Shown in pieces: positions 8,545 to 23,200 of a stretch of DNA of 64,000 nucleotides. The DNA is taken from positions 137,501 to 201,500 of the forward strand of contig JAVDOI010000073.1 in the NCBI GenBank assembly GCA_032191485.1, written 5' to 3'. The translations under genes were made by a program, and so were the position numbers. Source of the DNA: Leptoclinus maculatus. Taxonomy: Eukaryota > Chordata > Actinopteri > Perciformes > Stichaeidae. Position 1 is the first letter of the stretch. Each line of letters begins with the position of its first letter. The notes under the pieces were generated by a model, which saw nothing but the letters and a program-made list of their open reading frames with translations, was not told the DNA's origin and did no database searches.

Positions 8545-11383
8545 GCTACAAGTTTAAACGCAAAAAGGAGGAGCTTGGGATACTGGAAAAGTTGTGAAAT
8601 TTTGCACGCAAGCCAGAATTTTTGAAAATTGCATTCTGATTGGGGTGTCCAGCCGCGGTATGAAATATTGGCTCGCTAGCGCCCCCTATTGAGTAGCCCC
8701 AACACCAGGTTTCACCTAGCTGTATGAAATTTGGTAGGTATGTGGAACTTGATGGGACGTACAAAAAATCCTCTTGGAACTTTTCACTAAACCAAACAGG
8801 AAGTCGGCCATTTTGAATTTTATGACGTTTTTGGACCGTTTCAAGGCGTCATACTGTAATGAACTCCTCCTAGAGATTTAACCCGATCAACTGCAGATTT
8901 GGTCAGTATGCTCTTGAGACCTTGGCAGTGAAATGTTACTCAAAGATCAAAAAGTTATCGAACGATGTAACCGTGGCGTGGCGTCAAAGATACACCATTC
9001 GCCGCCAAACAGGAAGTTGTTGTAACTTGGCCGTACATTGTCTAATCTGCTCCACATTTTTCATATGTCATAAGACCCTGACCCGGAACACATCTATATG
9101 AGAATTTAGAATCATAGTAATAGCGCCACCTAGTGGCAACCGGAAGTTGTACGTTGTGTTCTTTGACATCCTGCTCCTCACAGATTATTCAGATCCCTCT
9201 AAAGTTGTGTCAGAAAAGCCTGAAGACCTTGATAATGCTTCATTGAAAAGATTGTAAGAAGTTGTCGAAGGGCGGCGACGTGGCGGCTCGGCCAATTTCG
9301 ATCCTTCGCCATGAACGAATAAACTGATGTAACTCGACTCCACATCATCAGATCTTTACCATATTTCACTTGTTTGATTAGACTCCAGTCCTGAAGACAT
9401 CTGCAGGCCAATTTTTAATCATAGTCATAGCGCCACCTACTGGCAACAGTAAGTTAAAGTCTTTATACTTTGGCTTGTTTCTCTTAGCAGGTAAATCAGA
9501 TCAACATCAAATTAGTTCCACACAAATGTAAGAAGTTCATAATGCCAGTTCATGATGCTTTTGATGTTTCGTCGAACGCCGTTGCCGTGGCGACGCAGTC
9601 TTCGCCGTGAAAAACGAAGGCAATTTTGAGAGGCTAAAAATGCTCGAAACATAATCAAACTTGGCATTCACATTTAAAGCCCAAAATGTAGTTACAAAAT
9701 ATGGTTTTAATGCTTCAGAGTGGCAAATTGCCTCAATAGCGCCCCCTACAAAATTTCAAAGAAGCAGCCCTCGCAGTACGTTTCACAAATATTTACAGAA
9801 CTTGGTAGGCACATGTATCACATGTGGACTTAAAATAAAGTCTCTTGGGGCCATGCCCTAAACCCAACCGGAAGTCAGCCATTTTGAATTGTTTATGAAT
9901 TTCTAGTGTCGTTTTTGTCATTTCCAGGCGCTGCACTTTAACGAACTCCTCCTAGGGAAATAATTGAATCAACTTCAAATTTGGTCAGAACAATCTAAAG
10001 ACCTTTGTGATGAAAAGTTACTCAAAGCTTGTTGTTTCGTGAAAAGCCGTCGCCATGGCGACGCATTCTTCGCCATGAAACATTAAGGTGTTTTTGAGGG
10101 GCTAAAAATGCTCATAACATAACCAAACTTGTCACACACATTTAAAATCCTGAATGTAGTTATCTGATGTGATTTTAATGCTTCAGAGTGGCAAATCGGC
10201 TCAATAGCGCCCCCTACAAAATTTCAACGAAGCAGCCCTCGCAGTATGTTTGACCTAGATGTATAAAATTTGGTAGGAACATGTATCACATATGGACTTA
10301 AATAAAAGTCTCTTGGGGCCATGCCCTAAACCCAACCGGAAGTCAGCAATTTTTAATTTTGTATGAATTTCCTGTGTTTTTTTGGCAATTTCCAGGTGCT
10401 TTACTTTAACGAACTCCTCCTAGGGAATTAATCAGATCAACTTAGAATTTGGTCAGAACAATCTAAAGACCTTAGTGATTAAAAGTTACTAACAGCTTTA
10501 GGTTTCATCGAACGACGTGGATATGGTGTGGCAGTCATTTTAGATGGTTCACCATCATCCATCAAGCTGTTGTAACTCGACTGCACTTTGTCAAAACTGT
10601 CCCTAACTTGACATGCTTGTTGACTGTCATGACTTTAGGACTTCTGCATGCCAATATTAACACATAGTCATAGCGCCACCTACTGATAAGCACGGACGTA
10701 AGCAGGATTCGATAATTACAGCGGTCCAAACACTGAACTTATTAAAAGGGTTTGTGAGCGCACACCATGAGAAAAAGACTTCTCTGATCTAAATACGTGC
10801 AAACTAAGATGCTTGGAGAGCAAAAGTTAGATAACAGTGGTTCTCAAACCATGTCAGTGAGCATTAGTATAAATGATCTGTCCAGAGCTTCTACATGATA
10901 ATCAGGTTAAATGTTACAATGAATGCTTCACACTACAGTCTAAAGTTACAGAAGAGCTTACAATGAAAACAGTGTTAGATTAAAGTGTTCAAGTAAAAGC
11001 AAATGTCATACTGTTCTGTTAATTTTCATGTAAGTCCAAATACAATCAGCAGGACACTGCAAGGAGTTGAACCCCATGCCAGTAAACTGACAGTCTGTTA
11101 TGTTACAAACACTGAAGCGCATTCACGCACATTCATTTTCTTAATGATCTCAACAGGCTTACATTGATGATTGTATCGGAGGTACACTCAAAACATTTGA
11201 GGCTTGAGACCTGGCAACATGATATTGCTACGCTGCTGGTCGACGCAGGAAATATCATCTAACTCGTGCACGCAGTGTGTGACGGTCACAGAGACGCATG
11301 GCCGCGTCAACCAGAGTCCTGCCAGTACCCTCGACGTGCGTAAAGTTGCGAGGGCCCGCCAATGCTGCTTGCAGCTTTAATTA
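8211..11383 (+). repeat. Macrosatellite unit 1
   Basis: Starts with five copies of the 60-bp leader and an (ATT)n run, then body type A (GCTACAAGTTTAAACGC). Its six TAGCGCC boxes begin at 8677, 9121, 9428, 9737, 10205 and 10671. Carries the 16-bp palindrome at 10048-10063. Closest to units 9 and 13 in its middle. Confidence 0.9.
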
Positions 11384-11389
11384 TTATTA

Positions 11390-11496
11390 GGGCCCGAGCT
11401 CCGACGTAGTCGGTACGAGGACCTATTGTATTTGTAATGTTTATTAGGGCCCGAGCTCCGACGTAGTCGGTACGAGGACCTATTGTATTTGTAATG

Positions 11497-11528
<32 letters not shown>

Positions 11529-14367
11529 GCTACAAGTTTAAACGCAAAAAGGAGGAGCTTGGGATACTGGAAAAGTTGTGAAATTTTGCACGCAAGCCAG
11601 AATTTTTGAAAATTGCATTCTGATTGGGGTGTCCAGCCGCGGTATGAAATATTGGCTCGCTAGCGCCCCCTATTGAGTAGCCCCAACACCAGGTTTCACC
11701 TAGCTGTATGAAATTTGGTAGGTATGTGGAACTTGATGGGACGTACAAAAAATCCTCTTGGAACTTTTCACTAAACCAAACAGGAAGTCGGCCATTTTGA
11801 ATTTTATGACGTTTTTGGACCGTTTCAAGGCGTCATACTGTAATGAACTCCTCCTAGAGATTTAACCCGATCAACTGCAGATTTGGTCAGTATGCTCTTG
11901 AGACCTTGGCAGTGAAATGTTACTCAAAGATCAAAAAGTTATCGAACGATGTAACCGTGGCGTGGCGTCAAAGATACACCATTCGCCGCCAAACAGGAAG
12001 TTGTTGTAACTTGGCCGTACATTGTCTAATCTGCTCCACATTTTTCATATGTCATAAGACCATGACCCGGAACACATCTATATGAGAATTTAGAATCATA
12101 GTAATAGCGCCACCTAGTGGCAACCGGAAGTTGTACGTTGTGTTCTTTGACATCCTGCTCCTCACAGATTATTCAGATCCCTCTAAAGTTTTGTCAGAAA
12201 AGCCTGAAGACCTTGATAATGCTTCATTGAAAAGATTGTAAGATGTTGTCGAAGGGCGGCGACGTGGCGGCTCGGCCAATTTCGATCCTTCGCCATGAAC
12301 GAATAAACTGATGTAACTCGACTCCACATCATCAGATCTTTACCATATTTCACTTGTTTGATTAGACTCCAGTCCTGAAGACATCTGCAGGCCAATTTTT
12401 AATCATAGTCATAGCGCCACCTACTGGTAACAGTAAGTTAAAGTCTTTATACTTTGGCTTGTTTCTCTTAGCAGGTAAATCAGATCAACATCAAATTAGT
12501 TCCACACAAATGTAAGAAGTTCATAATGCCAGTTCATGATGCTTTTGATGTTTCGTCGAACGCCGTTGCCGTGGCGACGCAGTCTTCGCCGTGAAAAACG
12601 AAGGCAATTTTGAGAGGCTAAAAATGCTCGAAACATAATCAAACTTGGCATTCACATTTAAAGCCCAAAATGTAGTTACAAAATATGGTTTTAATGCTTC
12701 AGAGTGGCAAATTGCCTCAATAGCGCCCCCTACAAAATTTCAAAGAAGCAGCCCTCGCAGTACGTTTTACATAGATTTACAGAACTTGGTAGGCACATGT
12801 ATCACATGTGGACTTAAAATAAAGTCTCTTGGGGCCATGCCCTAAACCCAACCGGAAGTCAGCCATTTTGAATTGTTTATGAATTTCTAGTGTCGTTTTT
12901 GTCATTTCCAGGCGCTGCACTTTAACGAACTCCTCCTAGGGAAATAATTGAATCAACTTCGAATTTGGTCAGAACAATCTAAAGACCTTTGTGATGAAAA
13001 GTTACTCAAAGCTTGTTGTTTCGTGAAAAGCCGTCGCCGTGGCGACGCATTCTTCGCCATGAAACATTAAGGTGTTTTTGAGGGGCTAAAAATGCTCATA
13101 ACATAACCAAACTTGTCACACACATTTAAAATCCTGAATGTAGTTATCTGATGTGATTTTAATGCTTCAGAGTGGCAAATCGGCTCAATAGCGCCCCCTA
13201 CAAAATTTCAACGAAGCAGCCCTCGCAGTATGTTTGACCTAGATGTATGAAATTTGGTAGGAACATGTATCACATATGGACTTAAATAAAAGTCTCTTGG
13301 GGCCATGCCCTAAACCCAACCGGAAGTCAGCAATTTTTTATTTTGTATGAATTTCCTGTGTTTTTTTGGCAATTTCCAGGTGCTTTACTTTAACGAACTC
13401 CTCCTAGGGAATTAATCAGATCAACTTAGAATTTGGTCAGAACAATCTAAAGACCTTAGTGATTAAAAGTTACTAACAGCTTTAGGTTTCATCGAACGAC
13501 GTGGATATGGTGTGGCAGTCATTTTAGATGGTTCACCATCATCCATCAAGCTGTTGTAACTCAACTGTACTTTGTCAAAACTGTCCCTAACTTGACATGC
13601 TTGTTGACTGTCATGACTTTAGGACTTCTGCATGCCAATATTAACACATAGTCATAGCGCCATCTACTGATTAGCACGGACGTAAGCAGGATTCGATAAT
13701 TACAGCGGCCCAAACACTGAATTTATTAAAAAGGGTTTGTGGTCACACCATGAGAAAAAGACTCCTCTGATCTAAATATGTGCATACTGAGATGCTTGAA
13801 GAACAAAAGTTAGATAACAGTGGTTCTCAAACCATGTCAGAGGGCATTAGTATAAATGATCTGTCCAGAGCTTCTACATGATAATCAGGTTAAATGTTAC
13901 AATGAATGCTTCACACTACAATCTAAAGTTACAGAAGAGCTTAAAATGAAAACAGTGTTAGATTAAAGTGTTCAAGTTAAAGCAAATTAAACTACTGTTC
14001 TGTTAACTTTCATGCAAGTCCAAATACAATCAGCAGGACACTGCAGGGAGTTGAACCCCATCCCAGTAAACCGACAGTCTGTTATGTTACAAACACTGAA
14101 GCGCATTAACGCACATTCATTTTCTTAATGATCTTAACAGGCTTACATTCATGATTGTATCGGAGGTACACTCAAAACATTTGAGGCTTGAGACCTGGCA
14201 ACGTGATCTTGCTACGCTGCTGGTCGACGCGGGAAACATCATCCAACTCGTGCATGCAGTGTGTGACGGTGACAGAGACGCATGGCCGCGTCAACCAGAG
14301 TCCTGCCAGTACCCTCGACGTGCGTGAAGTTGCGAGGGCCCGCCAATGCTGCTTGCAGCTTTAATTA
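11390..14367 (+). repeat. Macrosatellite unit 2
   Basis: Two 60-bp leaders, then body type A, nearly identical to unit 1 over the first kilobase. The palindrome is changed to GTCGCCGTGGCGAC. Confidence 0.9.
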
Positions 14368-17217
14368 TTATTATTATGCTACAAGTTTAAACGCAAAAAG
14401 GAGGAGCTTGGGATACTGGAAAAGTTGTGAAATTTTGCACGCAAGCCAGAATTTTTGAAAATTGCATTCTGATTGGGGTGTCCAGCCTCGGTATGAAATA
14501 TTGGCTCGCTAGCGCCCCCTATTGAGTAGCCCCAACACCAGGTTTCACCTAGCTGTATGAAATTTGGTAGGTATGTGGAAGTTGATGGGACGTACAAAAA
14601 ATCCTCTTGGAACTTTTCACTAAACCAAACAGGAAGTCGGCCATTTTGAATTTTATGACGTTTTTGGACCGTTTCAAGGCGTCATACTGTAATGAACTCC
14701 TCCTAGAGATTTAACCCGATCAACTGCAGATTTGGTCAGTATGCTCTTGAGACCTTGGCAGTGAAATGTTACTCAAAGATCAAAAAGTTATCGAACGATG
14801 TAACCGTGGCGTGGCGTCAAAGATACACCATTCGCCGCCAAACAGGAAGTTGTTGTAACTTGGCCGTACATTGTCTAATCTGCTCCACATTTTTCATATG
14901 TCATAAGACCCTGACCCGGAACACATCTATATGAGAATTTAGAATCATAGTAATAGCGCCACCTAGTGGCAACCGGAAGTTGTGCGTTGTGTTCTTTGAC
15001 ATCCTGCTCCTCACAGATTATTCAGATCCCTCTAAAGTTGTGTCAGAAAAGCCTTAAGACCTTGATAATGCTTCGTTGAGAAGATTGTAAAAAGTTGTCA
15101 AAGGGCGGCGACGTGGCGGCTCTGCGAATTTTGATCCTTCGCCATGAACGAATAGATTGATGTAACTCGACTCCACATCATCAGATCTTTACCAGATTTC
15201 ACTTGTTTGATTAGACTCCAGTCTTGAAGACATCCACAGGTCAATTTTTAATCATAGTCATAGCGCCACCTACTGGTAACAGTAAGTTAAAGTCTTTATA
15301 CTTTGGCTTGTTTCTCTTAGCAGGTAAATCAGATCAACATCAAATTAGTTCCACACAAATGTAAGAAGTTCATAATGCCAGTTCATGAAGCTTTTGATGT
15401 TTTCGTCGAACGCCGTTGCCGTGGCGACGCAGTCTTCGCCGTGAAAAACGAAGGCAATTTTAAGAGCCTAAAAATGCTCGAAACATAATCAAACTTGGCA
15501 TTCACATTTAAAGCCCAAAATGTAGTTTTATAATATGGTTTTAATGCTTCAGAGTGGCAAATTGGCTCAATAGCGCCCCCTACAAAAGTTCAAAGAAGCA
15601 GCCCTCGCAGTACGTTTCACATAGATTTACAAAACTTAGTAGGCACATGTATCACATGTGGACTTAAAATAAAGTCTCTTGGGACCATGCTCTAAACCCA
15701 ACCGGAAGTCAGCCATTTTGAATTCTTTATGAATTTCTAGTGTCGTTTTTGTCATTTACAGGCGCTGTATTTTAACGAACTCCTCCTAGGGAATTAATCA
15801 GATCAACTTCAAATTTGGTCAGAACAATCTAAAGACCTTTGTGATGAAAAGTTACTCAAAGCTTGTTGTTTCGTGAAAAGCCGTCGCCGTGGCGACGCAT
15901 TCTTCGCCATGAAACATTAAGGTGTTTTTGAGGGGCTAAAAATGCTCATAACATAACCAAACTTGTCACACACATTTAAAATCCTGAATGTAGTTATCTG
16001 ATGTGATTATAATGCTTCAGAGTGGCAAATCGGCTCAATAGCGCCCCCTACAAAATTTCAACGAAGCAGCCCTCGCAGTATGTTTGACCTAGATGTATAA
16101 AATTTGGTAGGAACATGTATCACATATGGACTTAAATAAAAGTCTCTTGGGGCCATGCCCTAAACCCAACCGGAAGTCAGAAATTTTGAATTTTGTATGA
16201 ATTTCCTGTGTTTTTTTGGCAATTTCCAGGTGCTTTACTTTAACGAACTCCTCCTAGGGAATTAATCAGATCAACTTAGAATTTGGTCAGAACAATCTAA
16301 AGACCTTAGTGATTAAAAGTTACTAACAGCTTTAGGTTTCATCGAACGACGTGGATATGGTGTGGCAGTCATTTTAGATGGTTCACCATCATCCATCAAG
16401 CTGTTGTAACTCGACTGCACTTTGTCAAAACTGTCCCTAACTTGACATGCTTGTTGACTGTCATGACTTTAGGACTTCTGCATGCCAATATTAACACATA
16501 GTCATAGCGCCACCTACTGATAAGCACGGACGTAAGCAGGATTCGATAATTACAGCGGTCCAAACACTGAATTTATTAAAAAGGGTTTGTGGTCACACCA
16601 TGAGAAAAAGACTTCTCTGATCTAAATACGTGCAAACTAAGATGCTTGGAGAGCAAAAGTTAGATAACAGTGGTTCTCAAACCATGTCAGTGGGCATTAG
16701 TATAAATGATCTGTCCAGAGCTTCTACATGATAATCAGGTTAAATGTTACAATGAATGCTTCACACTACAGTCTAAAGTTACAGAAGAGCTTACAATGAA
16801 AACAGTGTTAGATTAAAGTGTTCAAGTAAAAGCAAATGACGCTACTGTTCTGTTAACTTTCATGCAAGTCCAAATACAATCAGCAGGACACTGCAGGGAG
16901 TTGAACCCCATCCCAGTAAACCAACAGTCTGTTATGTTCCAAACACTGAAGCGCATTCACGCACATTCATTTTCTTAATGATCTCAACAGGCTTACATTC
17001 ATGATTGTATCGGTGGTACACTCAAAACATTTGAGGCTTGAGACCTGGCAACATGATCTTGCTACGCTGCTGGTCGACGCGGGAAACATCATCCAACTCG
17101 TGCACGCAGTGTGTGACGGTCACAGAGACGCATGGCCGCGTCAACCAGAGTCCTGCCAGTACCCTCGACGTGCGTGAAGTTGCGAGGGCCCGCCAATGCT
17201 GCTTGCAGCTTTAATTA
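14368..17217 (+). repeat. Macrosatellite unit 3
   Basis: No leader copies. Body type A at its start. Shares diagnostic variants such as GATTATAATGCTTCAG and CAGAAATTTTGAATTTTG with unit 10. Confidence 0.9.
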
Positions 17218-20200
17218 TTCTTATTTTACCACTTTGATCGCACAAAAGAGGAGCTTGGGATACTGGAAAAGTTGTGAAATTTGGCAAGCAAGCCAGAATT
17301 TGCGAAAATTGCAATCTGATTGGGGTGTCCAGCCGCGGTATGAAATATTGGCTCACTAGCGCCCCCTATTGAGTAGCCCCAACACCAGGTTTCACCTAGC
17401 TGGATGAAATTTGGTAGGTATGTGGAACTTGATGGGACGTACAAAAAATCCTCTTGGAATTTTTCACTAAACCAAACAGGAAGTCGGCCATTTTGAATTT
17501 TATGACGTTTTTGGACCGTTTCAAGGCGTCATACTTTAACGAACTCCTCCTAGAGATTTAACCCGATCAACTGCAGATTTGGTCAGTATGCTCTTGAGAC
17601 CTTGGCAGTGAAAAGTTAGTCAAAGATCAAAAAGTTATCAAACGATGTAACCGTGGCGTGGCGTCAAAGATACACCATTCGCCGCGAAACAGGAAGTAGT
17701 TGTAACTTGGCCGTGCATTGTCTAATCTGCTCAAAATTTCTCATATGTCATAACACCCTGACCGGGAACACATCTATATGAGAATTTAGAATCATAGTAA
17801 TAGCGCCACCTAGTGGCAACCGGAAGTTGTAAGTTCTGTGCTTTGACATCCTGCTCCACACAGATGAATCAGATCCCTCTGAAGTTTTGTCAGAAAAGCC
17901 TTAAGACCTTGATAATGTTTTATTGAGAAGATTGTAAGAAGTTGTCAAAGGGCGGCGACGTGGCGGCTCGGCGAATTTCGATCCTTCGCCATGAACGAAT
18001 AAATTGATGTAACTCGACTCCACATCATCAGATCTTTACCAGATTTCACTTGTTTGATTAGACTCCAGTCTTGAAGACATCCGCAGGTCAATTTTTAATC
18101 ATAGTCATAGCGCCACCTACTGGTAACAGTAAGTTAAAGTCTTTATACTTTGGCTTGTTTCTCTTAGCAGGTAAATCAGATCAACATCAAATTAGTTCCA
18201 CACAAATGTAAGAAGTTCATAATGCCAGTTCATGAAGCTTTTGATGTTTCGTCGAACGCCGTTGCCGTGGCGACGCAGTCTTCGCCGTGAAAAACGAAGG
18301 CAATTTTGAGAGGCTAAAAATGCTCGAAACATAATCAAACTTGGCATTCACATTTAAAGCCCAAAATGTAGTTACATAATATGGTTTTAATGCTTCAGAG
18401 TGGCAAATTGGCTCAATAGCGCCCCCTACAAAAGTTCAAAGAAGCAGCCCTCGCAGTACGTTTCACATAGATTTACAAAACTTAGTAGGCACATGTATCA
18501 CATGTGGACTTAAAATAAAGTCTCTTGGGACCATGCTCTAAACCCAACCGGAAGTCAGCCATTTTGAATTCTTTATGAATTTCTAGTGTCGTTTTTGTCA
18601 TTTCCAGGCGCTGTATTTTAACGAACTCCTCCTAGGGAATTAATCAGATCAACTTAGAATTTAGTCACTATAGTCTAAAGACCTTTGTGATGAAAAGTTA
18701 CTCAAAGCTTGTTGTTTCGTGAAAAGCCGTCGCCGTGGCAATGCATTCTTCGCCATGAAAAATGAAGGTGTTTTTGAGGGGCTAAAAATGCTCATAACAT
18801 AACCAAACTTGTCACACACATTTAAAATCGTGAATGTAGTTATCTGATGTGACTTTAATGCTTCAGAGTGGCAAATTGGCTCAATAGCGCCCCCTACAAA
18901 ATTTCAAAGAAGCAGCCCTCGCAGTATGTTTGACCTAGATGTATAAAAATTGGTAGGCACATGTATCACATGTAGACTTAAAAAAAAGGCTTAGGGGCCT
19001 AACCTCTAAACCCAACCGGAAGTCAGCCATTTTGAATTTTTCTATGAATTTCTAGTACGAAATTTCAAAGAAGCAGCCCTCGCAGTATGTTTGACCTAGA
19101 TGTATCAAATTTGGTAAGCACATGTATCACATGTAGACTTAAAAATAAGTCTCTTGGGACCATGCTCTAAACCCAGCCGGAAGTCAGCCATTTTGAATTT
19201 TGTATGAATTTCCTGTGTTTTTTTGGCAATTTCCAGGTGCTTTACTTTAACGAACTCCTCCTAGGGAATTAATCAGATCAACTTAGAATTTGGTCAGAAC
19301 AATCTAAAGACCTTAGTGATTAAAAGTTACTAACAGCTTTAGGTTTCATCGAACGACGTGGATATGGTGTGGCAGTCATTTTAGATGGTTCACCATCATC
19401 CATCAAGCTGTTGTAACTCGACGGTACTTTGTCAAAACTGTCCCAAACTTGACATGCTTGATGACTGTCATGACTTTAGGACTTCTGCATGCCAATATTA
19501 ACTCATAGTCATAGCACCACCTACTGATTAGCACGGACGTAAGCAGGATTCTATAATTACAGCGGCCCAAATACTGAACTTATTGAAAGGGTTTGTGGGC
19601 ACACCATGAGAAAAAGACTCCTCTGATCTAAATACGTGCATACTGAGATGCTTGAAGAACAAAAGTTAGATAACAGTGGATTCTCAAACCATGTCAGTGG
19701 GCATTAGTATAAATGATCTGTCCAGAGCTTCTACATGATAATCAGGTTAAATGTTACAATGAATGCTTCACACTACAATCTAACGTTAAGAGACGAGCTT
19801 AAAATGAAAACAGTGTTAGATTAAAGTGTTCAAGTAAAAGCAAATGACACTACTGTTCTGTTAACTTTCATGCAAGTCCAAATACAATCAGCAGGACACT
19901 GCAGGGAGTTGAACCCCATCCCAGTAAACCGACAGTCTGTTATGTTACAAACACTGAAGCGCATTAACGCACATTCATTTTCTTAATGATCTCAACAGGC
20001 TTACATTCATGATTGTATCGGTGGTACACTCAAAACATTTGAGGCTTGAGACCTGGCAACGTGATCTTGCTACGCTGCTGGTCGACGCGGGAAACATCAT
20101 CCAACTCGTGCACGCAGTGTGTGACGGTGACAGAGACGCATGGCCTCGTCAACCAGAGTCCTGCCAGTACCCTCGACGTGCGTGAAGTTGCGAGGGCCCG

Positions 20201-20225
20201 CCAATGCTGCTTGCAGCTTTAATTA
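17218..20225 (+). repeat. Macrosatellite unit 4
   Basis: No leader. Body type B (TTACCACTTTGATCGCAC). About 160 bases longer than types A and C through an extra module containing GGCTTAGGGGCCTAACCTC. Confidence 0.9.
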
Positions 20226-23200
20226 TTATTCTTATTTTACCACTTTGATCGCACAAAAGAGGAGCTTGGGATACTGGAAAAGTTGTGAAATTTTGCATGC
20301 ACGCCAGAATTTGCGAAAATTGCATTCTGATTGGGGTGTCCAAAAAAAAATAAAAAATATTGGCTCGATAGCGCCCCCTATTGAGTAGCCCCAACACCAG
20401 GTTTCACCTAGCTGTATGAAATTTGGTAGGTATGTGGAACTTGATGGGACGTACAAAAAATCCTCTTGGAATTTTTCACTAAACCAAACAGGAAGTCGGC
20501 CATTTTGAATTTTATGACGTTTTTGGACCGTTTCAAGGCGTCATACTTTAACGAACTCCTCCTAGAGATTTAACACGATCAACTGCAGATTTGGTCAGTA
20601 TGCTCTTGAGACCTTGGCAGTGAAAAGTTACTCAAAGATCAAAAAGTTATCGAACGATGTAACCGTGGCGTGGCGTCAAAGATACACCATTCGCCGCGAA
20701 ACAGGAAGTAGTTGTAACTTGGCCGTGCATTGTCTAATCTGCTCAAAATTTCTCATATGTCATAACACCCTGACCCGGAACACATCTATATGAGAATTTA
20801 GAATCATAGTAATAGCGCCACCTAGTGGCAACCGGAAGTTGTAAGTTCTGTGCTTTGACATCCTGCTCCACACAGATGAATCAGATCCCTCTGAAGTTTT
20901 GTCAGAAAAGCCTTAAGACCTTGATAATGTTTTATTGAGAAGATTGTAAGAAGTTGTCGAAGGGCGGCGACGTGGCGGCTCGGCGAATTTCGATCCTTCG
21001 CCATGAACGAATAAATTGATGTAACTCGACTCCACATCATCAGATCTTTACCATATTTCACTTGTTTGATTAGACTCCAGTCTTGAAGACATCCGCAGGT
21101 CAATTTTTAATCATAGTCATAGCGCCACCTACTGGTAACAGTAAGTTAAAGTCTTTATACTTTGGCTTGTTTCTCTTAGCAGGTAAATCAGATCAACATC
21201 AAATTAGTTCCACACAAATGTAAGAAGTTCATAATGCCAGGTCATGAAGCTTTTGATGTTTCGTCGAACGCCGTTGCCGTGGCGACGCAGTCTTCGCCGT
21301 GAAAAACGAAGGCAATTTTGAGAGGCTAAAAATGCTCGAAACATAATCAAACTTGGCATTCACATTTAAAGCCCAAAATGTAGTTACATAATATGGTTTT
21401 AATGCGTCAGAGTGGCAAATTGGCTCAATAGCGCCCCCTACAAAATTTCAAAGAAGCAGCCCTCGCAGTATGTTTGACCTAGATGTATAAAATTTGGTAG
21501 GCACATGTATCACATGTGGACTTAAAATAAAGTCTCTTGGGACCATGCTCTAAACCCAACCGGAAGTCAGCCATTTTGAATTCTTTATGAATTTCTAGTG
21601 TCGTTTTTGTCATTTACAGGCGCTGTATTTTAACGAACTCCTCCTAGGGAATTAATCAGATCAACTTAGAATTTAGTCACTATAGTCTAAAGACCTTTGT
21701 GATGAAAAGTTACTCAAAGCTTGTTGTTTCGTGAAAAGCCGTCGCCGTGGCAACGCATTCTTCGCCATGAAAAATTAAAATGTTTTTGAGGGGCTAAAAA
21801 TGCTCATAACATAACCAAACTTGTCACACACATTTAAAATCGTGAATGTAGTTATCTGATGTGACTTTAATGCTTCAGAGTGGCAAATTGGCTCAATAGC
21901 GCCCCCTACAAAATTTCAAAGAAGGAGCCCTCGCAGTATGTTTGACCTAGATGTATACAAATTGGTAGGCACATGTATCACATGTAGACTTAAAAAAAAG
22001 GCTTAGGGGCCTAACCTCTAAACCCAACCGGAAGTCAGCCATTTTGAATTTTTCTATGAATTTCTAGTACGAAATTTCAAAGAAGCAGCCCTCGCAGTAT
22101 GTTTGACCTAGATGTATCAAATTTGGTAAGCACATGTATCACATGTAGACTTAAAAATAAGTCTCTTGGGACCATGCTCTAAACCCAGCCGGAAGTCAGC
22201 CATTTTGAATTTTGTATGAATTTCCTGTGTTTTTTTGGCAATTTCCAGGTGCTTTACTTTAACGAACTCCTCCTAGGGAATTAATCAGATCAACTTAGAA
22301 TTTGGTCAGAACAATCTAAAGACCTTAGTGATTAAAAGTTACTAACAGCTTTAGGTTTCATCGAACGACGTGGATATGGTGTGGCAGTCATTTTAGATGG
22401 TTCACCATCATCCATCAAGCTGTTGTAACTCGACGGTACTTTGTCAAAACTGTCCCAAACTTGACATGCTTGTTGACTGTCATGACTTTAGGACTTCTGC
22501 ATGCCAATATTAACTCATAGTCATAGCACCACCTACTGATTAGCACGGACGTAAGCAGGATTCTATAATTACAGCGGCCCAAATACTGAACTTATTGAAA
22601 GGGTTTGTGAGCACACCATGAGAAAAAGACTTCTCTGATCTAAATACGTGCATACTGAGATGCTTGAAGAACAAAAGTTAGATAACAGTGGATTCTCAAA
22701 CCATGTCAGTGGGCATTAGTATAAATGATCTGTCCAGAGCTTCTACATGATAATCAGGTTAAATGTTACAATGAATGCTTCACACTACAATCTAAAGTTA
22801 AGAGACGAGCTTAAAATGAAAACAGTGTTAGATTAAAGTGTTCAAGTAAAAGCAAATGACACTACTGTTCTGTTAACTTTCATGCAAGTCCAAATACAAT
22901 CAGCAGGACACTGCAGGGAGTTGAACCCCATCCCAGTAAACCGACAGTCTGTTATGTTACAAACACTGAAGCGCATTAACGCACATTCATTTTCTTAATG
23001 ATCTCAACAGGCTTACATTCATGATTGTATCGGTGGTACACTCAAAACATTTGAGGCTTGAGACCTGGCAACGTGATCTTGCTACGCTGCTGGTCGACGC
23101 GGGAAACATCATCCAACTCGTGCACGCAGTGTGTGACGGTGACAGAGACGCATGGCCTCGTCAACCAGAGTCCTGCCAGTACCCTCGACGTGCGTGAAGT

